This document shows positions 48,111 to 60,629 of a stretch of 64,000 nucleotides of DNA, in pieces (position 1 is the first letter of the stretch; every line of letters begins with the position of its first letter). The position numbers were made by a program, and so were the translations under genes. The stretch comes from Cynocephalus volans (Eukaryota > Chordata > Mammalia > Dermoptera > Cynocephalidae): the NCBI RefSeq assembly GCF_027409185.1, contig NC_084462.1:24651577-24715576 (forward strand), written 5' to 3'. The notes below the pieces were generated by a model. It did not search any database, was not told where the DNA came from, and was given only the letters and a program-made list of their open reading frames with translations.

Positions 48111-50117
48111 ATTTTAAAAGTACCTGGTCTAAAGTATTAAAAGTCCAGGACAGGAGACTTACAGTGCTGGGAAGTTGTCACTCTCATCCTCACAACAAGA
48201 AAAAAGCTGGACAGACTGAAAATCCACAATTTTCATAGATCCATTAGATAATTGAATTTTAGAGTTATCAGATAAAGAATTTAAAATAACTGTAATTAAT
48301 ATACTAAGGGCTACAATGGAAAAAAATGGACAACATTTAAGAACAGATGGGTGATCTAAACATAGAGATGGAAACTCTAAGAAAGAGTCAAAAGGGAGTG
48401 TTAGATGTCAAAAACTCTGTAATGGAAATGAAGGCTGCATCTGATGGATTCATGATTAGACTGGACACTGCTGAGAAAACAATCCGTGAGTCTGAAGAAA
48501 TGTTAATAGAAACTCCCCAGATGAAAATGCAAAGAGAAAAAACAGTAAGTAAAAAAGGAACAGAACTGTATGACAGTTATAAAAGATGTAACATACATGT
48601 AATTATAATACCAGAAAGAGAAGAACAAGAGAAAGGAGAAGAAATATTTGATGTAATAATGGCTGAGCATTTCCCAAAACTAATGACATGCATCAAACTA
48701 CAGATCCAGAAAGCTCAGAGAACATTAAACCAGATGAATGCCAAAAAACCAATCTACAACTAGGTATATTATATTCATATTTTAGAAAGTCAACGACAAA
48801 TAGAAAATCTTAAAAGCTAGAGAAAGCAAACACTATAGAAGAACAAGAGTCAGGATTACACCATCTTCTCTTCAGAAACCATTGCAAGTAAGAAGAGAGT
48901 GCAATGAGATATTTGAAGTAATAAAATAAAATCCCACCCACCCAGAATTCGATATTCAGCAAAATTACACTTCAAAAGTGAAGGAGAAATAGACTTTCTC
49001 AGACAAAAAAAAAAAAAAAAACTCAGGCAAACTGGGGCCACAAAACTTGTGTTGCTGGGAATATTGAAAGAACTTCTTCAGAGAAAAGAAAAATGACATC
49101 AATCAGAAACCCTAAGTTCTATATAAAGAAATGAACAGCATTAGAGAAGAAATAAATGAAGGTAAAATCAAATCTTTTATTTTCTGACTTTTAATTGATA
49201 TAATTGGTAACTGTTCAAAATAAAACAGCAAAAAATGTATTGGATAATTATAGCTTGTGGATAAGTAAAATGAATGACAGCAATGTTATAAGGGATGAGA
49301 GGGAGGAATTGGGTATACTCTGCTATAAGCTAACTGTGATACTCCAGAAAGTGGAATTAGATTAGTTGTAAATGTATATTGCAAAGTCCAGGGAAACTGC
49401 TAAAATTTTTTAAAAGAAGCATAAATAATAAGCAAGAGATAGGAGAAAATGTAAATATATAAAATATTCAATTAGAACAAGAAGGCAGAAAATGGGGAAG
49501 ATAAAGAAAAGAACAAAAGAATAAATGCAATGAATAGAAAACAGTTACAAGCATAGTAGATATTAATAATTCTATCCATAATCACTTTAAATGTGAATGG
49601 TCTAAATACATCAATTAAAAGACAGAGATTGAAAAATAGGATTGAACTATGTGTTTTCTACAAGAAATTCCTGTTAAATATTTAGACACAGATAGATTAA
49701 AAGTACAGGATGAAGTAAGATAGACCATGTTAAGTTAATATCCATCCTTCTTGAATAATTCAAAAAAATAGAAGGGAGCACTTCTTAATTCATTCTATGA
49801 GGTCAGCATTACCCCAATACTGAAACTAGATAATGACATTACACAAAAAGAGAAAATTACAGACCAATATTTCTTATATTGATGCAAAAATCCTCAATGA
49901 CATACTAGCACACCAAATCCAACAGCATATGAGTAGGATTATATACCACAACAGAGAGAGATTTATCCCAAGAATGCAAGGGTGATTTAACAAGAAGATC
50001 AATCAATATAACACACTACATTAATAGAACAAAGGAAGAAAACCATATAATCATCTCAATTTATACAGAAAAAGCATCTGACAAAATCCAACACCCTTTC
50101 ATGATTAAACACACACA

Positions 50118-50162
<45 letters not shown>

Positions 50163-51490
50163 AACTTGATAAGGAACATCTATAAGATACCTATAGCTGA
50201 CATCATACTGAACCGTGAATATCTAGATTCTTCCCCCTAAGACCAAGAATAAGGCAAGATGTCCTCTCTCACCTCTCCTACTCAGTCTTCAACTGAATGT
50301 CCTGGCCAAGGCAAGAAGATAAGAAAAGGAAATTAAAGATATAAAGACTGAGAAGAAACGAATGAAACTGTTATTGTTGCCAGATGACATAATTATCTAT
50401 AAAGAAAATCCCAAGAATCAGAAAACAAAAAATAAACACTTCCTGGACCTAATTAGCAAGTACAGCAAGTTTGCAGGATATAAGATTAATACACGAAAAT
50501 AAATTGCTTTCCTATATACCAGTAATGGATAATTGGAATTTGAAATTAAAAACACAATACCATTTATGTTAGCACCAAAAAAGGGACAAATACATGGATA
50601 TAAATCTAACAAAATAGGTACAGGACCTATATGAGACAAACTACAAATTGTGATGGAAGAAACTGAAGATGTAAATAAATGAAAAGATATTCCATCTTCA
50701 GGGATAGTGTGACTTAATATTAAGATATCAGTTCTCCCCAATTTGATCTATTGATTTGATGCAATCCCAATCAAATCCCAGCAAGTTATTTTGTGAACAT
50801 CTACAACCTGCTTCTAAAGCTATATGAAAAGGCAAAAGACTCAAAATAGCCAACACAATACTGAAGAAGAACAAAGTCAGAGAACTGACACTACCTGACT
50901 TACGACTTACTATAAAGCTGCAGTAATCAAGACAGTGTGGTATTGACGAAAGGATAGACAAACAGATCAATGAAACAAAATAGAGAATAAAGAAAAAATG
51001 GGACAGAAGGGACAGAAAAAGACCCAGAGAAATATAATTAACTAATCGTTGACAAAGGAGCAAGGCAATTCAGTGGAGAAAAGATACTCTTTTCAATAGA
51101 TAGTATTGGAGCAACTGGACACACACATGCAAACAATGAACCTAGACACAGGCTTTACATCTTTCATAATAATTGACTCAAAATAGTCCACAGACTCAAA
51201 TGTCAGATGCAAAACCATAAAACTTCTAGACGATAACATAGAAGAAAATCTATATGACCTTGGGTTTGGTCATATACTGCTGACAAATAAGCATATTTAA
51301 AATTGCTCAACATCATATTTAATAGGGGTATTGCAAATTAAAACAACTATGAGATATCACTATTCATCTGTTCGAATGGCTGAGATCAAAAACACTGACA
51401 AAACCAAATGCTGGTGAGGTTGTGGAGCAACAGGAACCCACATCATTGTTGGTGAGAATGTGAAATGATACAGCCAGGTTTGGAAGATCA
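48111..51490 (+). mobile_element. Old LINE-1 with ORF1 and ORF2 remnants
   Basis: An ORF1 remnant is still open at 48347-48763: a coiled coil, then CNIHVIIIPEREEQEKGEE as the RRM start. ORF2 begins near 49572 (TLNVNGLNTSIKRQRL-like), jumps at about 49745 from the endonuclease to the RT, and continues through a decayed FADD region (50380) to the C-terminal knuckle near 51410. A (CA)n microsatellite interrupts it at 50108. All frames of ORF2 are broken. Confidence 0.7.
50108..50159. repeat. (CA)n microsatellite
   Basis: About 25 CA units with a single TA interruption, inside the old L1. Confidence 0.95.
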
Positions 51491-52096
51491 TTTAGCAGTC
51501 ATTAAGACAGTGTGGTACTGGAGCAAGGGTAGACGGGTTTACACAATGAAATAGAGAATCCAGAAGCAGACACACCCATATCAGGCCACTTGATTTATGA
51601 CAAACATGTCACTACAGAGAATTAAGGAGACTTTCAATAAAGAGTGCCAATACAATTACATATCCATATAAAAGATGATGCTATTGTCTGCCCGGAACCA
51701 TATACAAAAATAATTCCAAATGGACGGTAAATCTAAAGTGTGAAAGTTAAAACAAAAAAGCTTCTAGGGGATAGCCTAGGAAAATACTTTCATGACTGTT
51801 GGCAGATGTGAAAATTTCTTAAACAGGACACAAATAGCACAAACCATTAAGGAAGAGATTGATAAACTGAACTGCGTTAAAATTTGAAACTTTTGTTCAT
51901 CAAAACACTCTATAACAGCATGAAAAATTTAGTCACTGTGGGAGAGCACATGTGGAATTCAAATAGCCTACAAAAGACTAGTATATATACATCATTTCTA
52001 CAAGTCAATAAGTAAAAGTTAAACAGCCTACTAGAAAAACGGGATAAAAATCTAAGCAGGCATTTCACAAAAGTGAATAATCAAATATCCAATAAA
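51491..52096 (+). mobile_element. Old LINE-1, left part of the host for the young L1
   Basis: ORF2 C-terminal sequence (KTVWYWSKGRRVYT-like at 51505, then the SKWTVNLKC and FCSSKHSITA-like segments) stops at 52096. It resumes at 58903 after the young L1. Confidence 0.7.
52085..52096. repeat. Target-site duplication, 5' copy
   Basis: ATATCCAATAAA, identical to 58903-58914 at the other end of the young L1. Confidence 0.9.
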
Positions 52097-53639
52097 GGGG
52101 ACTTTCAAGATGGCGGTGACTGCGGCAGCTGGCACAGAGTAGCTGAGGTGGAAAAGGCGGCCACTGGGCCTCAGGCAGCCAGGAAACTTGTGGACCTTCC
52201 TCTCGCCATCTCTTAAGGGAGGACCAATGCTGCTGGCCAGCCGTGGGGGGTGACCGCCACTTTGCCCCCGGCAGGAGAGGCTGCCTCATTTACAGGCAAC
52301 AGCTTTGAAGTGTGGAGCAGGAAAAGAACTGTTTCATAGCTGCAAAAGCGAGTCTCGAAACAGGGAACACGGCGCCAGGGCTGCTGTGGATGCAGACAGG
52401 ATCTCGGAGGCCGGGGCCGCGCTGAAGGCAGCCAGCTGCCCTACTCAGGATTCGAGGTTTCAGGCTGGCATTAAAGAAGATCCCTGGGAGCGCCCGAGCC
52501 GTGCCGCAACTGAACAGCCCGAGGCGGCAGCGGCCGAGAATGGGGAAGGCGGCAAACCAAGGACAGAGAGTGAGCACCTGACCGGGCACAACCCTGTGAG
52601 TGACCCCTGGACCAGTCCTGTGGGCGGCAGACGCCCACCCGACTCCCGCCTGCATCACCAGGCCACTCACCACCCCGGGGCTCCCTCCATTTTCCCAGGT
52701 ACGGGTAGCTCCGCCAGGCTCGGCCATCACTGAGCCCTCCCACTTGCTTGGCCCCACGTGGGGCTTTCCAGAGCCTACTGGCCGGCCTCCCCTCACACTC
52801 CCTCCATGGATCTCTGGCGGGTTGGTGGCGTGGGGTGTTCCCGCCCAGTGTTGGGATGTCAAGGAAGTACTGGCCGGCTGACTGTCACTCCACCACACCC
52901 TGGACTCCGGCCCCTGGTAAACTTCCTGTTACTGGGAGGCAGTTACCATCTCTGCGGCCACCAGTTCGGAAAAAAGCCTAACGAATTTCTGGTTGGGAAT
53001 AGTGTGGTAGGAGAGTTCCTAGGTCCGCTTGAACCTGCCGGAGAGCTGGCTACAGGCGGGCGCTAGACTCGGTTTATACCGGGGGGATACAAAGGTGAAC
53101 AATTCCTGACAAAGATCTACATAGTGCTACAAAGGCACCCAGAGCGACCGGTCGTCTGTGCCTAGCAGAAACCTGGTAGACTTCCTGGCTGAGGCAGTGC
53201 CGAGCAGGGTCTTGAAGGCCCAGCTGATAGACGAGGGTTGCAGAAGACCCGCCCCAGCCCAGCACAGTGCGCACAGAGTGGGCAGACGTGCGGCCAGGGA
53301 GGCGGAAACTCGACAGAAACCACACACCCGGTGGGGTCGCCACTGCATGATCCAACAGCCTGGGCCAGAGCACATGGAACAGGGAGAAGTCCTGCACAGG
53401 AAGTGAAAGCTCAACAGCGATCACACACCCTGTGGTACGTGATCCACCAGCCCAGCAGAGTCCAAGCTGACCAGAAAGGTGGCTCCCCGGAGAAGCCCAA
53501 GACCTGAGGCAACCACACACACAAGGCACTAGAGGCCAACTGAGCAGCCACGGAGGTAGCCATATGAAATTGGCAACCACAGCAACATCCTAGTTATTCA
53601 TTAGTCTCAAACCGGTGGACTGTGAAAACCCCTGCCACA
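52097..53639 (+). promoter_or_regulatory. L1-B 5' UTR / internal promoter
   Basis: This GC-rich leader of 1543 bases carries a YY1-like motif at about 52107-52117. In L1 elements this region drives transcription by RNA polymerase II. On the opposite strand, long open frames occur at 52290-52898 and 53074-53580. Confidence 0.75.
53074..53580 (-). other. Antisense open frame in L1-B 5' UTR (168 codons)
   Basis: It matches the antisense frame of L1-A (938-1393) over about 150 codons with the same stop and no indels. About one residue in seven differs. See the findings for what would decide whether it is a protein. Confidence 0.25.
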
Positions 53640-54620
53640 ATGAATAAACATCAAAAAAAAGATAGCAGAAATACAAAAAATCAAGAAAGTACACCACCAA
53701 AAGTTAATAAATCTCAAACTCTAGATCCTATAGAACAAGAAGCCCTTGAAATGACTGACAAGGAATTCCAAGTGATAATTCTAAGGAAACTGAATGAGAT
53801 ACAAGAAAACACAGCTAGACATCATGATGAAATGAGGAAAAGTATACAGGACCTGAAAGAGGAAATGTACAAAGCAATCAATGTCCTGAAAAAAAATGTA
53901 GCAGAACTTGCTGAACTGAAGAAGTTATTCAGCGAAATAAAAAACACAATGGAGAGTTTAACCAGCAGGCTTGTGGAAGTTGAAGAGAGAACCTCTGAAC
54001 TTGAAGATGGGCTGTTTGAAATAACACAAGCAGACAAAAAGAAAGAAAAAAGAATCAAGGACATTGAAGAAAATCTGAGAGAGATATCAGACAACCTTAA
54101 GCGCTCAAATATCCGAGTCATGGGTATTCCAGAAGGGGAGGAAAATGGAGATTGCATTGAAAACATATTCAACAAAATAGTGGCAGAAAACTTCCCAGGT
54201 ATAGGAAAAGTCACAGATCTTCATATCCAGGAAGCTCAACGATCTCCAAACGTATTAAACCCAAAAAGGCCTTCTCCAAGACATGTCATACTCAAATTGG
54301 CAAAACTCAGAGACAAAGAGAGAATCTTAAAAGCTGCAAGAGAGAAGCGTCAAACCACTTATAAGGGAGCCCCAATCAGGCTAACATCAGACTTTTCATC
54401 ACAAACCCTAAAAGCTAGAAAGGAATGGGATGACATTTTCAAAATACTAAAAGACAAAGATTGCCAGCCAAGAATACTTTACCCTGCAAGGCTATCCTTC
54501 CAAAATGAAGGGCAAATAGTATATTTCTCAGACAAACAAAAACTGCGGGAGTTCACCACCACACGACCACCCTTACAAGAAATACTCAAGGGAGTATTGG
54601 GTGTGGTTCCTGAAAAATAA
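53640..54620 (+). CDS. LINE-1 ORF1p, intact (326 aa)
   Basis: The start is the ATG at 53640, six codons after an in-frame GTG, and it matches the ORF1 start of L1-A. It has no stop or frameshift. Residues 1-45 are basic and disordered. About 46-152 form a coiled coil, about 155-250 an RRM (NIRVMGIPEGEENG at 157), and about 252-322 the C-terminal domain with CQPRILYPARLSF. The length is within the family norm. ORF1p trimerises and binds L1 RNA in cytoplasmic RNPs. Being intact while ORF2 is broken, it could still be expressed but cannot support retrotransposition alone. Confidence 0.9.
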   Translation: MNKHQKKDSRNTKNQESTPPKVNKSQTLDPIEQEALEMTDKEFQVIILRKLNEIQENTARHHDEMRKSIQDLKEEMYKAINVLKKNVAELAELKKLFSEIKNTMESLTSRLVEVEERTSELEDGLFEITQADKKKEKRIKDIEENLREISDNLKRSNIRVMGIPEGEENGDCIENIFNKIVAENFPGIGKVTDLHIQEAQRSPNVLNPKRPSPRHVILKLAKLRDKERILKAAREKRQTTYKGAPIRLTSDFSSQTLKARKEWDDIFKILKDKDCQPRILYPARLSFQNEGQIVYFSDKQKLREFTTTRPPLQEILKGVLGVVPEK

Positions 54621-54807
54621 CTACCACTGCACTAAAAACCCAAGAAAAATCAATACCCACTAGTATAATAAAAATGGCATTCATGAAGAGAAAACAAGCA
54701 AACAAAAACGCTATCTACAACCTAAGGAACCAACAAACACAGAAACCAAACAGTAAATCAGAAAGCAAGGAACAAAAGACACCTAAGACAACCAAACAAC
54801 CAACAAA

Positions 54808-57800
54808 ATGCTAGGAATAAATCAACACCTTTCAATAACAACTCTTAATGTAAAAGGCTTAAATTCCCCAATCAAAACACACAGACTGGCTGACTGGATC
54901 AAAAAGCAGGACCCAACTATATGCTGCCTACAAGAGACCCACCTCACCCATAAAGATTCACACAGACTAAGAGTGAAAGGATGGAAAAAGATTTACCATG
55001 CAAACAAAAAAGAAAAACGAGCTGGAGTAGCTATTCTTATATCTGACAAAATAGACTTTAAACTAAAAACCATAAAAAGAGACAATAAGGGACACTACTT
55101 AATGATAAAAGGACTGATCCATCAAGAAGACATAACAATCATAAATATGTACGCACCCAATGTTGGAGCAGCCAGATTTATAAAACAAACTCTATTAGAC
55201 CTAAAGAAGGAAATAGACACTAATACCATAATAGCAGGGGACCTGAACACCCCACTGTCAATATTAGACAGATCATCTAGGCAAAGAATCAGTAGAGAAA
55301 CACAAGATCTAAACAAGACTCTAGACCAATTGGAATTGGCAGATATCTACAGAACATTCCACCCAACAACCTCAGAATATTCATTCTTCTCATCAGCACA
55401 TGGATCATTCTCCAGGATAAATCACATATTAGGTCACAAATCAAGTCTCAATAAATTCAAAAAAATTGGAATTATCCCATGTATGTTCTCAGACCACAAT
55501 GGATTAAAACTAGAAATTAATAACAAACGAAACTCTGGAAACTATACAAACACATGGAAATTAAACAGCATTCTACTCAATGACATATGTGTCCAAGAAG
55601 AAATCAAGCAGGAAATCAAAAAATTTATTGAAACTAATGAAAACAATGATACATCATACCAAAACCTGTGGGATACTGCAAAAGCAGTATTGAGGGGGAA
55701 ATTTATTGCATTAAATGCTCACTTCAGAAGAATGGAAAGATGGCAAGTGAACAACCTAACACTTCACCTTGAAGAACTAGAAAAACAAGAACAATCCAAA
55801 CCTAAAGTTAGCAGACGGAAAGAAATCATTAAGATCAGAGCAGAACGAAATGAAACTGAAAACTAAAAAACCATTCAAAAGATCAACGAATCAAAAAGTT
55901 GGTTTTTTGAAAAGATAAATAAAATTGACAAACCATTAGCATGGCTAACAAAAAAAAGAAGAGAGAAGACTCAAATAACAAAAATTAGAAATGAAAAAGG
56001 CAATATTACCACTGATTCATCTGAAATACAAGGAATCATTCGAGACTACTATAAACAACTATACTCCAACAAATTTGAAAATCTGGAGGAAATGGATAAA
56101 TTTCTGAACACACATAAGCTCCCAAAACTGAACCATGAAGACATAGAAAATTTGAACAGACCAATAACAATAAAGGAGATTGAAGCTGTTATCAGAAGGC
56201 TCCCAACAAAGAAAAGCCCAGGACCAGATGGATTCACAGCAGAATTTTATCAAACATTCAAAGAGGAATTGACACCAATTCTTTACAAACTATTCCAAAA
56301 GATTGAAATGGACGCAAATCTCCCAAACTCATTCTATGAAGCAAACATCATCCTGATACCAAAACCAGGTAAAGATATAACCAAAAAAGAAAACTACAGG
56401 CCGATATCCTTGATGAATATAGATGCAAAAATCCTCACTAAAATACTAGCAAACAGAATACAGCAACACATACAAAAAATTATTCATCATGATCAAGTGG
56501 GATTCATTCCAGGGATGCAAGGTTGGTTCAACATACGCAAATCAATAAATGTGATACACCATATTAATAAACTCAAACACAAGGACCATATGATCATATC
56601 TATAGATGCTGAAAAAGCATTTGATAAAGTTCAGCACTCATTCTTGACAAAGACCCTCTATAAGTTAGGTATAGAGGGAAAGTATCTCAACATAATTAAA
56701 GCCATATCTGCCAAACCCACTGCCAATATCATCCTGAATGGGGAAAAGCTGAAAGCTTTTCCTTTAAGAACAGGAACTAGACAAGGATGCCCACTCTCAC
56801 CACTCCTATTCAACATAGTGTTGGAAGTACTAGCCAGAGCAATCAGAGAAGAGAAGGAAATAAAGGGCATCCAGATTGGAAAAGATGAAGTCAAACTGTC
56901 CCTGTTTGCAGATGACATGATCCTATATATTGAACAGCCTAAAACCTCTACAAAAAAACTGCTGGAATTGATAAATGATTTCAGCACAGTAGCAGGATAC
57001 AAAATCAACACACAAAAATCAGTAGCATTTCTTTTCTCCAATAGTGAACATGCAGAAAGAGAAATCAAGAAAGCCTGCCCATTTACAATAGCCACCAAAA
57101 AAATAAAATACTTAGGAATTGAGTTAACCAAGGAGGTGAAAAATCTCTATAACATGAACTACAAACCACTGCTGAGAGAAATTAGAGAGGATACAAGAAG
57201 ATGGAAAGATATTCCATGCTCTTGGATTGGAAGAATCAACATAGTGAAAATGTCCATACTACCCAAAGTGATATACAAATTCAATGCAATCCCCATCAAA
57301 ATTCCAAAGACATTTTTCTCAGAAATGGAAAAAAATATCCAGTCATTTATATGGAACAATGAAAGACCACGCATAGCCAAAGCAATGCTCAGCAAAAAAA
57401 ATAAAGCTGGAGGCATAACACTACCAGACTTTAAGCTATACTACAAAGCTATAATAACCAAAACAGTATGGTACTGGCATAAAAACAGACACACTGACCA
57501 ATGGAATAGAATAGAGAATCCAGAAATCAACCCACACACTTACTGCCATCTGATCTTTGACAAAGGCACCAAGCCTATTCACTGGGGAAGGGACTGCCTC
57601 TTCAGTAAATGGTGCTGGGATAACTGGATATCCATATGCAGGAGAATGAAACTAGATCCATACCTCTCACCGTATACTAAAATCAACTCAAAATGGATTA
57701 AGGATTTAAATATACACCCTGAAACAATAAAACTTCTTAAAGAAAACATAGGAGAAACACTTCAGGAAATAGGACTGGACACAGACTTCATGAACACGAC

Positions 57801-58635
57801 CCCAAAAGCACGGGCAACCAAAGGTAAAGAAACAAATGGGATCATATGAAACTAAAAAGCTTCTGCACAGCAAAAGAAACAATTAACAGAGTTAAAAGAC
57901 AACCAACAGAGTGGGAGAAAATATTTGCAAAATATACATCTGACAAAGGATTAATATCCAGAATATACAAGGAACTTAAACAACTTTACAAGAAGAAAAC
58001 AAGCAACCCAATTAAAAAATGGGCAAAAGAGCTAAGCAGGCATTTCTCTAAGGAAGATATACAAATGGCCAACAGACATATGAAAAAAATTCTCAACATC
58101 ACTCAGCATCCGGGAAATGCAAATCAAAACCACACTGAGATACCACCTAACCCCAGTTAGGATGGCTAAAATCCAAAAGACTCTGAACGATAAATGCTGG
58201 TGAGGTTGCGGAGAAAAAGGAACTCTCATACATTGTTGGTGGGACTGCAAAATGGTGCAGCCTCTATGGAAAATGGTATGGAGGTTCCTCAAACAATTGT
58301 AGATAGATCTACCATACGACCCAGCTATCCCACTGTTGGGACTATACCCAGAGGAATGGAAATCATCAAGTCGAAGGTATACCTGTTCCCCAATGTTCAT
58401 CGCAGCACTCTTTACAATAGCCAAGAGTTGGAACCAGCCCAAATGTCCGTCAACAGATGAGTGGATACGGAAAATGTGGTACATCTACACAATGGAATAC
58501 TACTCAGCCATAAAAACGAATGAAATACTGCCATTTGCAACAACATGGATGGACCTCGAGAGAATTATATTAAGTGAAACAAGTCAGGCACAGAAAGAGA
58601 AATACCACATGTTCTCACTTATTGGTGGGAGCTAA
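54808..58635 (+). pseudogene. L1-B ORF2: one early stop, frameshifts and an endonuclease D205N
   Basis: ORF2p supplies endonuclease and reverse transcriptase. The first 352 codons are open with N14, E43, Y115, D145, N147, D229 and H230 in place. At position 205 the catalytic Asp is Asn (SRINHIL instead of SRIDHIL). Codon 353 is TAA (55864-55866). Reading on in the same frame it is open for another 661 codons through FADDMIL (about 56905) to 57849. A one-base loss near 57826 shifts the frame, a second shift follows near 58100, a TGA falls in the Cys-rich knuckle near 58202, and a TAG at about 58300. It ends MFSLIGGS at 58635. Confidence 0.9.
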
Positions 58636-58902
58636 AAATTAATATATAAATTCACACACACACATACACACATACACACAGAAACCGGGGGGGGGGGGGA
58701 AGAAGATATAACAACCACAATTACTTGAAGTTGATACGACAAGCAAACAGAAAGGACATTGTTGGGGGGGAGGGGGGGAGGGAGAAGGGAGGGAGGTTTT
58801 GGTGATGGGGAGCAATAATCAGCCACAATGTATATCGAGAAAATAAAATTAAAAAATAAATAAATAAATAAAAATAAATAAAAATAAAAAATAAAAAAAA
58901 AT
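58636..58902 (+). other. L1-B 3' UTR with G13 run and (AAAT)n tail
   Basis: CA repeats (58655-58680), thirteen consecutive G (58687-58699), a purine tract with G7 runs (58763-58795), AATAAA-type signals and an AAAT-rich tail. G-rich polypurine tracts are a known L1 3' UTR feature and may fold as quadruplexes. Confidence 0.8.
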
Positions 58903-59370
58903 ATATCCAATAAACATATATAGACATATTCAAACATACTCAAACTCATTAGTTACTAGGGAAAAGCAAATTAAAACTACAATGATATATCACCAGAATA
59001 ATAGATAAAATTTCAGACAGACAGTACCAGGTGTTGGTGAGGATGTGGAACATATGAAACTCTATCATACACTGTTTGTGGGAGTGTAAATTGGTAAACC
59101 ACTTATGAAACTGATGATATCTTCTGGCACACACGGATACCCTATGACAGAACAATTCCATTCCTAGGCTATCACTCCTTGTTTATGGCTGGACTGTGGA
59201 GGAAAGGATACTCTCATATTTCTCTGATGAAACTTTGAAGTGTTCCAGCTTTTTTGGAAGGCAATCTGGCCACATCTATTAATATTTAAAACACATATAC
59301 CCTTTGAACCAGCAATTCTGCTTTTAGATATCAACCCTAAAGAAATTATTGAAATTGTGGAATTTAAAAA
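58903..59370 (+). mobile_element. Old LINE-1, right part of the host for the young L1
   Basis: It starts with the 3' target duplication (58903-58914) and continues the ORF2 C-terminus of 51491-52096: KQIKTTMIYHQNN-like near 58970, GVGEDVEHMKLYHTLFV near 59035. It fades near 59370. Confidence 0.65.
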
Positions 59371-60629
59371 GTATACGTTTCTCGAGTCTGGAGCTCAAGG
59401 AAGGGCAGAATTAAGTGGGGTAAAGACAAGCATAGCCCTAGGTACCACTTTGGAGGCTTGTGACATGTTGAAGCAGGAAAAGACCAGAAAGTTGAGTCAG
59501 AGGCTGAAGAAGGACCTGGTGACCCAGGACCAAAGCTGAGAGAGGGCCCAGAGGACTACATACTTGGGGCACATGAGTCTGGGGGCTCTTTCAGTTTGTC
59601 TGGAGCAAGAGACAGGTGTGTCCAGTAGAAAGCTGCCCTGGAGCACTAGAACCAGACCTCCCACCATCGAGCAAGAATCCTGGGAGTGGATAAGAGCTAA
59701 TGCCACCTGGCGCAGTGACAATCTGGCTGTTGGTGAGAATGGGGGACCACCAACCTGAGGATAAAGTGAGACTCCTCTTCACCTTCTGTGTTAATTTCTG
59801 TGTGTTCTCTATCCCAGAGCAACAAAGAGCCCCAGGCCAGGAGGCAGTACAGCAGATAAGTGATGTCATCAGTCTCGTGACAGTTTTTCTTCTTTTGTGC
59901 ATGTTTGTGTTTCTTTTTCTTTTAATTTTCATGAGAGTTTTTCATATTATTGTCTCCTACAGTTCTGAGCATTGAGCAAGTGTATTACATGCAAATAGAA
60001 TTAAAATGATCAGACCGCATAAAAATGTAAATCAATCACAGCAACAAGAGGACACCTGGACAGAACTTCAGCTTCCATCCATATGACGACAGGATGTTGT
60101 GCAGGGGAAAGTGTGTAAGAGGCATTAACTACCCTAACTTCTATTACCACACTGCCATTTCATCTCTTTTCTTAAAACACGTGGACTTTAGCCCCTAATT
60201 CCACCCACGCACTTGCCTCTCTTACCTCCATCAAGCACCTAGAAATATCACCCCCACTTTCCTGTATCTATAATGTTAGGCGGACCTCCTTAAAATCCGA
60301 AAGCTTCCAATTTCACTAGTAAAATGCTACCAGGCATCTGCCTTCAGCATTATTACATCATGTTTATTCAACATCTTATCAACCTGAGGCAAACAAGGTT
60401 AACTTGGGACAGAGCCAGAGAGAAGACAGACCAATCTCCTCTCTGGCTTCATCAAACAGCTGCCACCCACTCTCTACTTTCTCCCTCTCCATCCCCCTTT
60501 AATAGGGAGCTCATTTCCCCCTCAGCACTTATTTCTTGGGGCTAATGGAAGACCCAGGAATCCTGACCATCATCCCTTAGAAATTCCAGACATCCTCCCT
60601 CTAAATTGATCCTTTTCACTCCTGGACTA
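59371..60629. other. No gene seen
   Basis: Mixed sequence with a T-rich stretch (59885-59945). The open frames (up to 113 codons) show no known domain. Confidence 0.4.

Larger units (their letters stand above)
52097..58902 (+). mobile_element. Nearly full-length young LINE-1 (L1-B)
   Basis: The element is about 6.8 kb: 5' UTR 52097-53639, intact ORF1, a 187-base spacer, damaged ORF2, a 3' UTR with a G13 run, and an A-rich tail with (AAAT)n. It begins GGGGACTTTCAAGATGGCGG, with a YY1-like CAAGATGGCGG near its 5' end as in other mammalian L1s, so it is probably complete at 5'. Perfect 12-bp duplications flank it. It lies within an older L1. Confidence 0.95.

Noticed and set aside
52290..52898. 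202-codon minus-strand frame in the L1-B 5' UTR
   Set aside because: Unlike the 53074-53580 frame, its counterpart cannot be followed in L1-A, which lacks part of the region; GC-rich chance frame is likelier.
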